Origin: Streptomyces sp.
Lineage (GTDB): Bacteria > Actinomycetota > Actinomycetes > Streptomycetales > Streptomycetaceae
DNA: 64,000 nt
Assembly (NCBI RefSeq): GCF_019510245.1
Contig: NZ_JAEKKT010000140.1
Coordinates: 1-64,000 of the forward strand
Reading direction: 5' to 3'
Made by a program: the position numbers and the translations under genes. The notes under the pieces were generated by a model. It was not told where the DNA came from. It did no database searches and saw nothing but the letters and a program-made list of their open reading frames with translations. Below, one piece after another: positions 1 to 7,520 of the stretch (position 1 is the stretch's first letter; every line of letters starts with the position of its first letter).

Positions 1-701
1 CGGGTGTCGTCGGGCAGCTTGACGCCGACGCGCTCCAGCTCGGCCGTGAGGTCCTCCAGGACGTCTCCGACGGCGCCCGCGTGCAGCTCGTCGAGGTAGT
101 AGATGGCGTTGCGTGCTTCGTCGGCGGGCTCCGGGCGTACGACGCGCAGCTCGTCGGTCTGCCACACCAGGTCGATGTTCTCGGCGAGGCGGATGTCGGT
201 GCGGCGGCGGTCGGACTCGATGACCGGCGTGTCCAGGAGCGCGGCGATGCGCCGGAGCTTGTTGAGGACCGAACGGCGCGCCGCCTCGGTGGGGTGCGCC
301 GTGAAGACCGGGCGGACGTTGAGGTTCTGCACGGTCTCGCGCAGGTGCTCGGGGTCGGCGTCCTTGAGCCGGTCGGCGGTGCGGGCGAGCAGGCCGCCCT
401 CGGCGGCGCGGCGGGCGCGCAGCTCGCGGCCGCGGTGCACCTGCTCGGTGACGTTGGCCAGGTGGAAGTAGGTGGAGAAGGCACGGACCAGCTTGGCGGC
501 GGTCTCCAGTTCGGTGCCGCGCAGCAGTTCGGCGGCGGCCTCGCCGTCCTCGCGGGTGAGGCGGCGGACCTTCTCGACGAGCTCCAGCAGCTCGGGGCCC
601 TCCTGGCGGACGAGGGTCTCGCCCAGCAGGTCACCCAGCCGGCGGATGTCGGCGCGCAGCTCACTGCTGGTCGTGGTGGTCTGGTCGTCGGCACTGCTCA
701 C
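1..701 (-). CDS. ppc: Phosphoenolpyruvate carboxylase, N-terminal part (cut by window edge)
   Basis: The 5' 233 codons of PEP carboxylase are present; the remainder lies beyond the window. The enzyme carboxylates phosphoenolpyruvate to oxaloacetate, an anaplerotic cytoplasmic reaction. The frame contains the family signature VFTAHPTEAARR, with the conserved catalytic His at about residue 136 (E. coli His138), so the N-terminus is the expected length. The start is GTG at 701 (reading MSSADDQ). The acidic and Arg-rich helices before the signature fit the all-alpha PEPC fold. The gene is divergent from the desaturase across a 308-bp intergenic region. Confidence 0.93.
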   Translation of the reverse strand, partial: MSSADDQTTTTSSELRADIRRLGDLLGETLVRQEGPELLELVEKVRRLTREDGEAAAELLRGTELETAAKLVRAFSTYFHLANVTEQVHRGRELRARRAAEGGLLARTADRLKDADPEHLRETVQNLNVRPVFTAHPTEAARRSVLNKLRRIAALLDTPVIESDRRRTDIRLAENIDLVWQTDELRVVRPEPADEARNAIYYLDELHAGAVGDVLEDLTAELERVGVKLPDDT

Positions 702-1009
702 AGGTGCGGCTCCTTGCAGTGTTGAAGCTCGTCTGGAGGGAACCCGTCCGTCGGCCGGGCGGCAGGTGGCGCCTGTCCGCATAGCGGCCGGACATCAGGG
801 AAGGAAACAGAGCGGACCGCGCTGTCCGACCGACTCCAAGGATAGGTGTCCATGAGGACGCGCAGGTTCTGGGGCTCTTGCCGTAAGACGCCTCGCTGCC
901 ATACTTACGTCGCCGTAGGTTACGGAACCGTAGGGAAGCTCCTTTGCCGTCCCGTTCGGTCGCCGCGGATCGGCGCATCTCTCAACCCTCGACCCCACAG
1001 GGGACGCGC
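702..1009. promoter_or_regulatory. Divergent ppc/desaturase promoter region with twin operator repeats
   Basis: This 308-bp gap holds no gene. At 905-919 and 920-934 lie two adjacent copies of TTACG-N3-CCGTAGG (spacers TCG and GAA), each an imperfect inverted repeat, in exact 15-bp tandem. A plausible promoter for the desaturase is TTGCCG (878-883), a 16-bp spacer and CATACT (900-905), which would put the transcription start inside the first repeat. By inference these are binding sites for the TetR protein encoded at 2017-2691, repressing its own operon. Nothing else recognisable was seen between 702 and 870. Confidence 0.6.
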
Positions 1010-2020
1010 ATGACCTCGTCAAGTTCGGATGTGATGGAAGACCCCAGGAAGGCGGCTGACACCGCGCCCCCGTCCGCCACCCTGGGCGGTGAGCGGAAGG
1101 GTTCGCTGGAGCAGGTCACCCTGCTGCTGTTCATCGTCGTACCGTTCCTCGCGCTGCTGGCGGCGGTGCCACTGGCGTGGGGCTGGGGCGTGAGCTGGCT
1201 CGACCTGGGCCTGATGGTGTTCTTCTACTACCTGGGCTGCCACGGCGTGACGATCGGTTACCACCGTTACTTCACGCACGGTTCCTTCAAGGCGAAGCGG
1301 CCGCTGCGGATCGCGCTCGCGATCGCGGGGTCGATGGCGGTGGAGGGGCCGCTGGTGCGCTGGGTGGCCGACCACCGCAAGCACCACAAGTTCTCCGACG
1401 CGGAGGGTGACCCGCATTCGCCGTGGCGGTACGGCGAGACCGTGCCGGCGCTGATCAAGGGCCTGTGGTGGGCACACATCGCCTGGATGTTCGACGAGGA
1501 GCGGACCCCGCAGGACAAGTACGCGCCGGATCTGGTCAAGGACCCGGCGATCCGGACCATCTCCCGCCATTTCATCTACTGGACGGTGGCCTCCCTGGCG
1601 CTGCCGCCGCTGATCGGCGGGCTGGTCACCATGTCCTGGTGGGGCGCGTTCACCGCGTTCTTCTGGGGGTCACTCGTCCGAGTGGCGCTGCTCCACCATG
1701 TGACCTGGTCGATCAACTCCATCTGCCACGCGGTGGGCAAGCGGCCCTTCCGGTCGCGGGACCGGTCGGGCAACGTGTGGTGGCTGGCGGTCCTGTCCTG
1801 CGGCGAGTCCTGGCACAACCTGCACCACGCCGACCCGACCTCCGCGCGGCACGGGGTGGAGCGCGGCCAGATCGACTCGTCGGCGCGGATCATCCGCTGG
1901 TGCGAGCAGCTGGGCTGGGCCTACGACGTGCGCTGGCCGTCACGCTCACGTATCGATTCACGCCGTAACACCGGGGAAGGCGGCTCCACGCAGGGGGCGG
2001 AGGCCGCGAAGGCGGCATGA
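1010..2020 (+). CDS. Membrane fatty-acid (acyl-CoA/acyl-lipid) desaturase
   Basis: A 336-residue integral membrane di-iron desaturase that introduces a cis double bond into membrane acyl chains. All three histidine boxes are visible: HRYFTH (residues 85-90), HRKHH (122-126) and HNLHH (269-273), with hydrophobic membrane spans between them. This is the delta-9 stearoyl-CoA desaturase-type arrangement. The ATG at 1010 follows an AGGGGA ribosome site; an in-frame GTG/ATG further up at 944 has no such site. The last codons overlap the next gene's start (ATGA), so desaturase and TetR regulator form an operon. The C-terminal tail after about residue 305 is polar and probably disordered. Confidence 0.93.
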   Translation: MTSSSSDVMEDPRKAADTAPPSATLGGERKGSLEQVTLLLFIVVPFLALLAAVPLAWGWGVSWLDLGLMVFFYYLGCHGVTIGYHRYFTHGSFKAKRPLRIALAIAGSMAVEGPLVRWVADHRKHHKFSDAEGDPHSPWRYGETVPALIKGLWWAHIAWMFDEERTPQDKYAPDLVKDPAIRTISRHFIYWTVASLALPPLIGGLVTMSWWGAFTAFFWGSLVRVALLHHVTWSINSICHAVGKRPFRSRDRSGNVWWLAVLSCGESWHNLHHADPTSARHGVERGQIDSSARIIRWCEQLGWAYDVRWPSRSRIDSRRNTGEGGSTQGAEAAKAA

Positions 2021-2691
2021 TTGACGCCGTGGCGACCGACTCCAGCACCCCCAGTCCCGAGAAGCAGCGGCGGGCGCGTCGTACCCGTATGACCGGTGCG
2101 GAGCGCCGCCAGCAGCTGCTGGAGATCGGTCGCACCCTCTTCGCGGCGAAGGGCTTCGAGGGCACGTCGGTGGAGGAGATCGCGGCGAAGGCCGGGGTGT
2201 CCAAGCCGGTGGTGTACGAGCACTTCGGCGGCAAGGAGGGGCTGTACGCGGTGGTGGTCGACCGCGAGATGCGGCGCCTGCTGGACATGGTGACCAGCTC
2301 CCTTACCGCCGGACATCCGAGGGAGCTGCTGGAGCAGGCCGCGTTCGCCCTGCTCGACTACATCGAGGAGTACACGGACGGCTTCCGGATCCTGGTCCGG
2401 GACTCCCCCATCCCCCAGTCGACCGGTTCCTTCGCGTCCCTCATCTCGGACATCGCGACCCAGGTGGAGGACATCCTGGGCCGTGAGTTCAAGAGCCGCG
2501 GCTTCGACCCCAAGCTGGCCCCGCTGTACGCGCAGGCGCTGGTGGGGATGGTCGCGCTGACCGGCCAGTGGTGGCTGGACGTGCGCCGCCCGAAGAAGGC
2601 GGAGGTCGCCGCCCACCTGGTGAACCTGTCCTGGCACGGCCTGGACGGCCTGGAGCAGAAGCCGCGGCTGATAGGGCACCGCAAGGCCTGA
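2017..2691 (+). CDS. TetR-family regulator of the desaturase operon
   Basis: A 224-residue TetR-type repressor. The N-terminal helix-turn-helix is clear (GTSVEEIAAKAGVSKPVVYEHF, about residues 48-69) after a basic leader rich in Arg and Lys. The C-terminal half is an all-helical ligand/dimer domain. It overlaps the desaturase stop codon by 4 bases, so the two are translationally coupled. Regulators in this position usually sense acyl-CoA or membrane-lipid status, which is inference here. Its likely targets are the twin TTACG-N3-CCGTAGG repeats upstream of the desaturase. Confidence 0.88.
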   Translation: MIDAVATDSSTPSPEKQRRARRTRMTGAERRQQLLEIGRTLFAAKGFEGTSVEEIAAKAGVSKPVVYEHFGGKEGLYAVVVDREMRRLLDMVTSSLTAGHPRELLEQAAFALLDYIEEYTDGFRILVRDSPIPQSTGSFASLISDIATQVEDILGREFKSRGFDPKLAPLYAQALVGMVALTGQWWLDVRRPKKAEVAAHLVNLSWHGLDGLEQKPRLIGHRKA

Positions 2692-2726
2692 GCCCGTGCG
2701 CTCGGAGCCCGGTGCGCCCGGTGTGC

Positions 2727-2900
2727 TCAGTGCTTGAAGATGTCCTTCGCCTTCTCCTTGGCCTGGCGGGCGTCGCCCTTCGACTGCTCCAGGCGTCCTT
2801 CGGCCTCCAGGGGCAGGTCACGCGTCGCGCGCCCGCCGGCCTCCTTGGCCTTGCCCTTGATCTGTTCCTTCTTGCCCTTGGCCTTCTGGTGTCCTGACAC
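2727..2900 (-). CDS. CsbD-like small stress protein
   Basis: A 57-residue, Lys/Ala/Gly/Glu-rich hydrophilic protein beginning MSGHQKAKGKKEQIKGKAKE, typical of the CsbD family (about 60 residues, general-stress induced, molecular function unknown). The start is GTG at 2900, preceded by a strong AGGAGGG ribosome site 6-7 nt upstream. It ends ...AKDIFKH and is convergent with the TetR gene. It is a single-gene unit; no neighbouring function is implied. Confidence 0.8.
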   Translation of the reverse strand: MSGHQKAKGKKEQIKGKAKEAGGRATRDLPLEAEGRLEQSKGDARQAKEKAKDIFKH

Positions 2901-2978
2901 CGTCGATCCCTCCTGAAGCGGATAGGTACGGGGGGGTCATTGCCCCGGGTAACCAGGAGCGGACCGCGGCAAACGGGC

Positions 2979-3341
2979 TCAGCGCACCGCTTCCAGGAAC
3001 TCCAGGCGGTTGCCGACGGGGTCCTGGGAGTAGAAGCGGCGGTGTCCGGGGAGGTCGTCGTCCCAGGTGACGGGGGCGCCGCCAGCTTCGAGCCGTTCGG
3101 CGCAGGCCTCGATGTCCGTGACCCGCAGTCCCGGGTGGGCCTTCAGGGCGGGGCGGAAGGCCGCCTCGACCCCCAGGTGCAGGTGCACGGTCCCGGCCCG
3201 GAACCAGCAGCCGCCGCGGGCCGCGAGCACGGGCGGCTTGGGGATCTCGGTCATGCCGAGGAGATCGACGTAGTAGGCGCGCAGCAGGTCCTCCGAGCCC
3301 GGCGGTACGGCGAGCTGGACGTGGTCGAGGGCGGTGAGCAT
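2979..3341 (-). CDS. Glyoxalase/bleomycin-resistance (VOC) family protein
   Basis: A 120-residue single-domain vicinal-oxygen-chelate protein. It starts MLTALDHVQLAVPPG, with the typical metal-ligand His in LDHVQLA, and ends GNRLEFLEAVR, where the conserved Glu of the second ligand set sits. HLHLGVE in the middle matches the usual third ligand region. The substrate is unknown. Its ATG shares one base with the TGA stop of the upstream methyltransferase gene, so the two are co-transcribed and probably both respond to the TamR-like regulator. Confidence 0.82.
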   Translation of the reverse strand: MLTALDHVQLAVPPGSEDLLRAYYVDLLGMTEIPKPPVLAARGGCWFRAGTVHLHLGVEAAFRPALKAHPGLRVTDIEACAERLEAGGAPVTWDDDLPGHRRFYSQDPVGNRLEFLEAVR

Positions 3342-4156
3342 CAGGCGTTCTCCCTGCGGGCGACGGCGAACAGGCGGCGGAAGGGCAGGACCGTGCCGTA
3401 GGGGGCGCTCGGGTAGGCCTCCCGCAGCAGGTCGCGGTAGTCGGCGACGAAGGCCTCCCGGGCCTCGGGGTCGTCGCCGAGGGCGGTGAGGACGGGGCGC
3501 AGCCCGGTGCCCTTGACCCAGTCCAGGACGGGGTCCTCGCCGGTCAGGACGTGCAGGTAGGTGGTCTCCCAGACGTCGGTGGCGCAGCCGAGGCGGTCGA
3601 GCCGGTCGAGGTAGGCGGCGGGCGGATGGACGGAGTCCTCGTGGCGCAGCACGTCGGCGAGCCGGACCTTCCAGCGGGGTGTGGCGGCGAGCTCGCGCAT
3701 GAGGGCGTGCAGGGGCGCGTCGATGTTGTTGGGCACCTGAAAGGCGAAGGTGCCGCCGGGAGCGAGCGCGTCGAGCCAGCCGGCGAAGCGGTCCAGGTGG
3801 CCGGGGACCCACTGGAGCGCCGCGTTGGACACGATCAGGTCGTACGGCCGTTCGGGTGCCCAGGTGCGCAGGTCGGCGTGGGCGAAGTCGAGGCGGCCGC
3901 CGCCGGGGGTGGGGCCGGCGTGGTCGACCTCGGCCTTGTCGAGCATCGCGGCCGAGTTGTCGTAGCCGGTGATGTGCGCGGTGGGCCAGCGGTCGGCGAG
4001 GACGGCGGTGACATTGCCGGGGCCGCAGCCGAGGTCGGCGATGGCCGGGGGGTCGCCGGGGAGGGCGGGCACGTGGGCGAGGAGGTCGGCGAAGGCACGG
4101 GCGCGGGGGCCGGAGTGACGGAGGTACTGGGCGGGGTCCCAGGCGGGAGTCGTCAT
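3341..4156 (-). CDS. tam: Trans-aconitate 2-methyltransferase
   Basis: A class I SAM-dependent methyltransferase of 271 residues that methylates trans-aconitate, a by-product inhibiting aconitase. The SAM-binding motif IADLGCGPGNVT is at residues 39-50; the sequence opens MTTPAWDPAQYLRHSGPRAR, characteristic of Tam. A GTG 9 bases upstream (4165, reading MEDMTTP) is an equally possible start; neither has a well-spaced ribosome site. It is divergent from a MarR gene. In S. coelicolor the equivalent pair (TamR/Tam) is a known aconitate/citrate-responsive unit, which supports the assignment. Confidence 0.88.
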   Translation of the reverse strand: MTTPAWDPAQYLRHSGPRARAFADLLAHVPALPGDPPAIADLGCGPGNVTAVLADRWPTAHITGYDNSAAMLDKAEVDHAGPTPGGGRLDFAHADLRTWAPERPYDLIVSNAALQWVPGHLDRFAGWLDALAPGGTFAFQVPNNIDAPLHALMRELAATPRWKVRLADVLRHEDSVHPPAAYLDRLDRLGCATDVWETTYLHVLTGEDPVLDWVKGTGLRPVLTALGDDPEAREAFVADYRDLLREAYPSAPYGTVLPFRRLFAVARRENA

Positions 4157-4181
4157 GTCCTCCACCTTCCCCGTGGAGATA

Positions 4182-4225
4182 TCTCGATGTCAAGAGACTC
4201 GACATCAAGAGACTTCATGTCGACA
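4182..4225. promoter_or_regulatory. Three 15-bp-phased operator-like repeats between tam and tamR
   Basis: Imperfect palindromes occur at 4182-4195 (TCTCGATGTCAAGA) and 4197-4210 (ACTCGACATCAAGA), and a weaker copy at 4212-4225 (ACTTCATGTCGACA, 9 of 14 matching). The starts are exactly 15 bp apart. They occupy most of the gap between divergent tam and the MarR gene. TamR-type MarR proteins are known to bind this intergenic position in Streptomyces; that these exact repeats are the sites is inference. A -10-like TACACT follows at 4233-4238, just before the MarR start. Confidence 0.7.
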
Positions 4226-4245
4226 CAACCACTACACTGATCGAC

Positions 4246-4743
4246 ATGGAGGACGAGGTCGATCGGCTGGTCGCTGCGTGGCGCCGGGAGCGCCCGGACC
4301 TCGACGTGGAACCGCTCGAGGTGCTCAGCCGGGTGAGCCGGCTGGCGCGGCACCTGGACCGGGCACGTCGGCTGGCCTTCGCCGAGCACAGCCTGGAGCC
4401 CTGGGAGTTCGACGTGCTGACCGCGCTCAGGCGCGCGGGCACGCCGTACCAGCTCTCCCCCGGGCAGCTGCTGACCCAGACCCTGGTCACCTCGGGGACG
4501 ATGACCAACCGCATCGACCGGCTGGCCAAGAAGGGCCTGGTCGAGCGGCTGCCGGACCCGAGCGACCGGCGCGGTGTGCTGGTCCGGCTGACCACCGAGG
4601 GCCAGGACCGCGCGGACCAGGCCCTGGCGGGCCTGCTCGCTCAGGAACGAGCGATCCTCGGCGAACTCTCCCACGCCCAGCGATCCGAACTCGCCGGACT
4701 GCTGCGCCAGTTGACCGCCCCGTTCGACAACATCCCCGGCTGA
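4246..4743 (+). CDS. tamR: MarR-family regulator, TamR-like
   Basis: A 165-residue winged-helix regulator: LTQTLVTSGTMTNRIDRLAKKGLVERLPDPSDRRG covers the recognition helix and wing (about residues 84-118, DxRG-type wing tip present). The N-terminal extension with DRLVAAWRRERPDLD is typical of the urate/TamR subgroup. By family knowledge it senses citrate/trans-aconitate-type ligands and represses itself and tam. The ATG at 4246 has no Shine-Dalgarno but a TACACT hexamer ends 7 nt upstream, so the mRNA is probably leaderless. Confidence 0.85.
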   Translation: MEDEVDRLVAAWRRERPDLDVEPLEVLSRVSRLARHLDRARRLAFAEHSLEPWEFDVLTALRRAGTPYQLSPGQLLTQTLVTSGTMTNRIDRLAKKGLVERLPDPSDRRGVLVRLTTEGQDRADQALAGLLAQERAILGELSHAQRSELAGLLRQLTAPFDNIPG

Positions 4744-4788
4744 GCGCTCCGCTGGAAGGTGCCGCACTCCGGTGCCAGTCGGCTGCCG

Positions 4789-4863
4789 CGCCGTCGTGGC
4801 TGGTCGCGCGGTTCCTCCCCCAGCCTTCGGCCGGGGGCATCCCCAGCGCCCCTGACGGGGCGC
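4789..4863. repeat. Dispersed hairpin repeat with a second palindrome nested inside
   Basis: The unit begins CGCCGTCGTGGCTGGTCGCG and ends CGCCCCTGACGGGGCG (4846-4861), the same family as copies at 11784, 19610-19792, 24998 and 57010. Here the middle is interrupted by about 30 bp (4815-4845) holding a separate hairpin, CCCCCAGCC-TTC-GGCCGGGGG (4817-4837). It lies between convergent tamR and a response-regulator gene, where it probably acts as a bidirectional terminator. Confidence 0.6.
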
Positions 4864-4866
4864 TCT

Positions 4867-5640
4867 TCAGGCGCTGCTGCTCTCCTCCGGCATGATCCGT
4901 CCGGCAGGGCCCAGGTCCACCGGCCCCACCCCGGCCCGCCGCGCCAGCGCCACCGCGGCCAGGGTGGAGTGGACGCCCAGCTTGCCGAGGACGTTCTGCA
5001 TGTGGGTGCGGACGGTGTGCGGGGACAGGAAGAGGCGCTCGGCGACGGCCTTGCGCCCCAGGCCCGCCACCATGCACCGGAGGACTTCGCGCTCCCTCGG
5101 CGTGAGGGACTCCACCAGGCGCTCGCTCTCGGTGCGGTGCTTGCGGGCCGCCGTCAGCTCCCGCAGGACGCCCGTGAGCAGGGCGGGCGGCAGATGCGTC
5201 TCGTCGCGCAGCACGCCCCGGATGACGTTGAGCAGCCGGGACAGCGAGCAGTCCTTGGCGACCCAGCCGCAGGCGCCGGCCTGGAGGGCCAGGGCCGCGC
5301 GCCGCGGGTCGTCCTTCTCCGCGAGGACGACGACCCGGACGGCCGGGTGGGCCGAGCGGACACCGGCGACCAGCGATATGCCGTCGACCAGCCCCTCCGC
5401 GTTGGCCTCCTGCACCGGTACGGCCGCCCGTCCGCCCGGCAGTTGACCGCCCAGGTCGGCGTCGACGAGCAGCACGTCGTAGCGGCGGCCCTCGGCGACC
5501 GCGCGCTCCAGGCAGCGCAGCGCGGCCGGACCGCTGCCGGCCGCGGACACGTCGACGTCGGGCTCGGCGGCCAGTGCGGCAGCCAGCGACTCGGCGAAGA
5601 TGCGGTGGTCGTCGACGACCAGAACTCGGATGCGAACCAC
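4867..5640 (-). CDS. Orphan NarL/LuxR-type response regulator
   Basis: 257 residues: a receiver domain (acidic pair D10-D11, phospho-acceptor D60 in LLVDADL, Lys in WVAKD) and a C-terminal LuxR helix-turn-helix (LTPREREVLRCMVAGLGRKA onward, about residues 184-240). The usual Ser/Thr switch after beta-4 is Ala (VVLAEKD), and about 25 extra residues, rich in Gly and Ala, lie between beta-3 and alpha-3. No histidine kinase is adjacent. The GTG at 5640 has a GGAAGGGGG ribosome site 4-5 nt upstream; an upstream in-frame ATG at 5667 has none. A paralogous regulator lies on the other side of the gal genes. Confidence 0.85.
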   Translation of the reverse strand: MVRIRVLVVDDHRIFAESLAAALAAEPDVDVSAAGSGPAALRCLERAVAEGRRYDVLLVDADLGGQLPGGRAAVPVQEANAEGLVDGISLVAGVRSAHPAVRVVVLAEKDDPRRAALALQAGACGWVAKDCSLSRLLNVIRGVLRDETHLPPALLTGVLRELTAARKHRTESERLVESLTPREREVLRCMVAGLGRKAVAERLFLSPHTVRTHMQNVLGKLGVHSTLAAVALARRAGVGPVDLGPAGRIMPEESSSA

Positions 5641-5912
5641 GAAACCCCCTTCCCCAGTGCTCTTCACGAGCCGGGGATACCCAAGGTCCGGAGAACGACG
5701 AACCGTGCGGACACGACACCCGCGGGAGGGCGGAACCGCACGGCCGCCGCCGTGCCTGAACTGCTACCCCCACCGCGGGCGCCGTATCCGACTTGCCTCG
5801 CCCCCTGATCAGCGCCGGCCCCCACCGGCACTGCTCATCAGAGTACGGCCGGTCGCCGTGAGCGGAAGGCAATTTGCAGAACTGCCCGGCCGACGCGTTT
5901 ATGGTGTGCCGC

Positions 5913-6359
5913 ATGTTTCGTATTGAGGCGGAAGTCGACAAGGAACGACGCGAACTGCTCCGCGCACGGCTGCTGGCCACCAACACGGCGGCCTCTCCGG
6001 TCCTCGCCGCCTTGCGCGGCACGCCGGCCGAACGCGAAGCGCCACTGCACCTGTGGGCGATGGACGGGAGTTCGGGCGACCTGACAGGCGGGCTGGTCGG
6101 GCACACCTGGACGTCCTGGCTGCACGTCACCTACCTCTGGGTGGACGCCCGCCACCGGGGCACGGGCCTCGGCGGCGGCCTGCTCGCGGAGGCCGAGCGC
6201 ATCGCCCGCGAGGACCGCGGCTGCACCGCCGTACGCCTGGAGACCTGGGACTTCCAGGCCCCGGAGTTCTACCGGAAGCAGGGGTACGACGTGGTGTGCG
6301 TGATCCCCGACTACCCGCCGGGGATCACGGAGTACACGCTGACGAAGCGCCTGGGCTGA
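5913..6359 (+). CDS. GNAT-family N-acetyltransferase
   Basis: A 148-residue acetyltransferase. The acetyl-CoA-binding motif A is visible as YLWVDARHRGTGLGGGLLAE (about residues 76-95), followed by FYRKQGYDVVC, the usual motif B. The substrate is unknown. The ATG at 5913 lacks a ribosome site, but TATGGT (5900-5905) ends 7 nt upstream, so a leaderless transcript is plausible; an in-frame ATG at 5901 would lie inside that hexamer. It is convergent with galK, with only 3 bp between the stop codons. Confidence 0.85.
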   Translation: MFRIEAEVDKERRELLRARLLATNTAASPVLAALRGTPAEREAPLHLWAMDGSSGDLTGGLVGHTWTSWLHVTYLWVDARHRGTGLGGGLLAEAERIAREDRGCTAVRLETWDFQAPEFYRKQGYDVVCVIPDYPPGITEYTLTKRLG

Positions 6360-6362
6360 GCC

Positions 6363-7520
6363 TCAGCTCTCCCGGCGGGCGCCCGCCGACGGCACCGCCT
6401 CGAAGACCCGCGGGGCCTTGAAGCCGGCCGCGGCGAAGGCCTCCTCGACCGCCTTGGTGATCGTGTCCACGTCGGCCGCCTCGGTGAGGACGATCGCCGA
6501 GCCGCCGAAGCCGCCGCCGGTCATCCGGGCGCCCAGCGCACCGGCCGCGTTCGCCGCCTCCACGACCAGGTCCAGCTCGGGGCAGGAGACCTGGAAGTCG
6601 TCGCGCAGCGAGGCGTGGCCGTCGGTGAGGACCGGGCCGATGGCACGGGTGTCGCCCGCTTCGAGGAGGGCAACGACGCGCTCGACCCGGTGGTCCTCGG
6701 TGACGACGTGCCGGACCAGCCGCCGCACCTCCGCCTCGTCGCCGAGCCGGTCGAGCGACGCGTCGAGGTCGGCGTAGGCGATGTCCCGCAGCGCGTCCAC
6801 GCCCAGCAGGGCCGCGCCCTTCTCGCAGCCCGCGCGGCGCTTGCCGTACTCGCCGCCGCTGTGGGCGTGCTTGACCTGGGTGTCGACGACGAGCAGGCGC
6901 ATGCCCTCGGCCGCGAGGTCGAAGGGGATCTGCTTCTGCGAGAGGTCGCGGGTGTCCAGGAACAGGGCGTGGCCCTGCTCGCAGCAGGCGGACGCCGTCT
7001 GGTCCATGATTCCGGTCGGCGCCCCGACGTAGACGTTCTCCGCGCGCTGGCACAGGCGGGCCAGCTGCCAGCGCTGCAGGCCCAGTTCGAAGAGGTCGTT
7101 GAGCGCGAGGGCGATCACCACCTCCAGGGCCGCGGAGGAGGACAGGCCCGCGCCGGTCGGCACGGTGGACGCGAGGTGCACGTCGGCGCCGGTGACCGGA
7201 TGGCCGGCCTCCCGCAGCGCCCAGACCACGCCCGCCGGGTACGCCGTCCACTCCTGGTCGGTGCCGGGTTCCAGGGCGTCGAGGGAGAGCTCGACGACCC
7301 CGCCCTCGACGTCCGAGGAGTGCAGCCGCAGCACGCCGTCGGTGCGGCGGGCGACGGCCGCCGTCGACGCGTGCGGCAGCGCGAACGGCATCACGAAGCC
7401 GTCGTTGTAGTCGGTGTGCTCGCCGATCAGGTTGACCCGGCCGGGCGCCGCCCAGACGCCGTCGGGAACCGTGCCGTACAGCTCCTCGAAGGCGTCTCTG
7501 ACCTGCTGTGCTGCCCCCAC
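6363..7520 (-). CDS. galK: Galactokinase
   Basis: A 385-residue GHMP-family sugar kinase that phosphorylates galactose to galactose-1-phosphate (Leloir pathway, cytoplasm). Motifs in order: the galactokinase signature GRVNLIGEHTDYND (residues 27-40), the ATP loop PTGAGLSSSAALE, and the C-terminal GARMTGGGFGGSAI. The length is standard for bacterial GalK. The GTG start directly abuts the galE stop codon with no spacer, so it is the distal gene of galT-galE-galK. Confidence 0.96.
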   Translation of the reverse strand: MGAAQQVRDAFEELYGTVPDGVWAAPGRVNLIGEHTDYNDGFVMPFALPHASTAAVARRTDGVLRLHSSDVEGGVVELSLDALEPGTDQEWTAYPAGVVWALREAGHPVTGADVHLASTVPTGAGLSSSAALEVVIALALNDLFELGLQRWQLARLCQRAENVYVGAPTGIMDQTASACCEQGHALFLDTRDLSQKQIPFDLAAEGMRLLVVDTQVKHAHSGGEYGKRRAGCEKGAALLGVDALRDIAYADLDASLDRLGDEAEVRRLVRHVVTEDHRVERVVALLEAGDTRAIGPVLTDGHASLRDDFQVSCPELDLVVEAANAAGALGARMTGGGFGGSAIVLTEAADVDTITKAVEEAFAAAGFKAPRVFEAVPSAGARRES

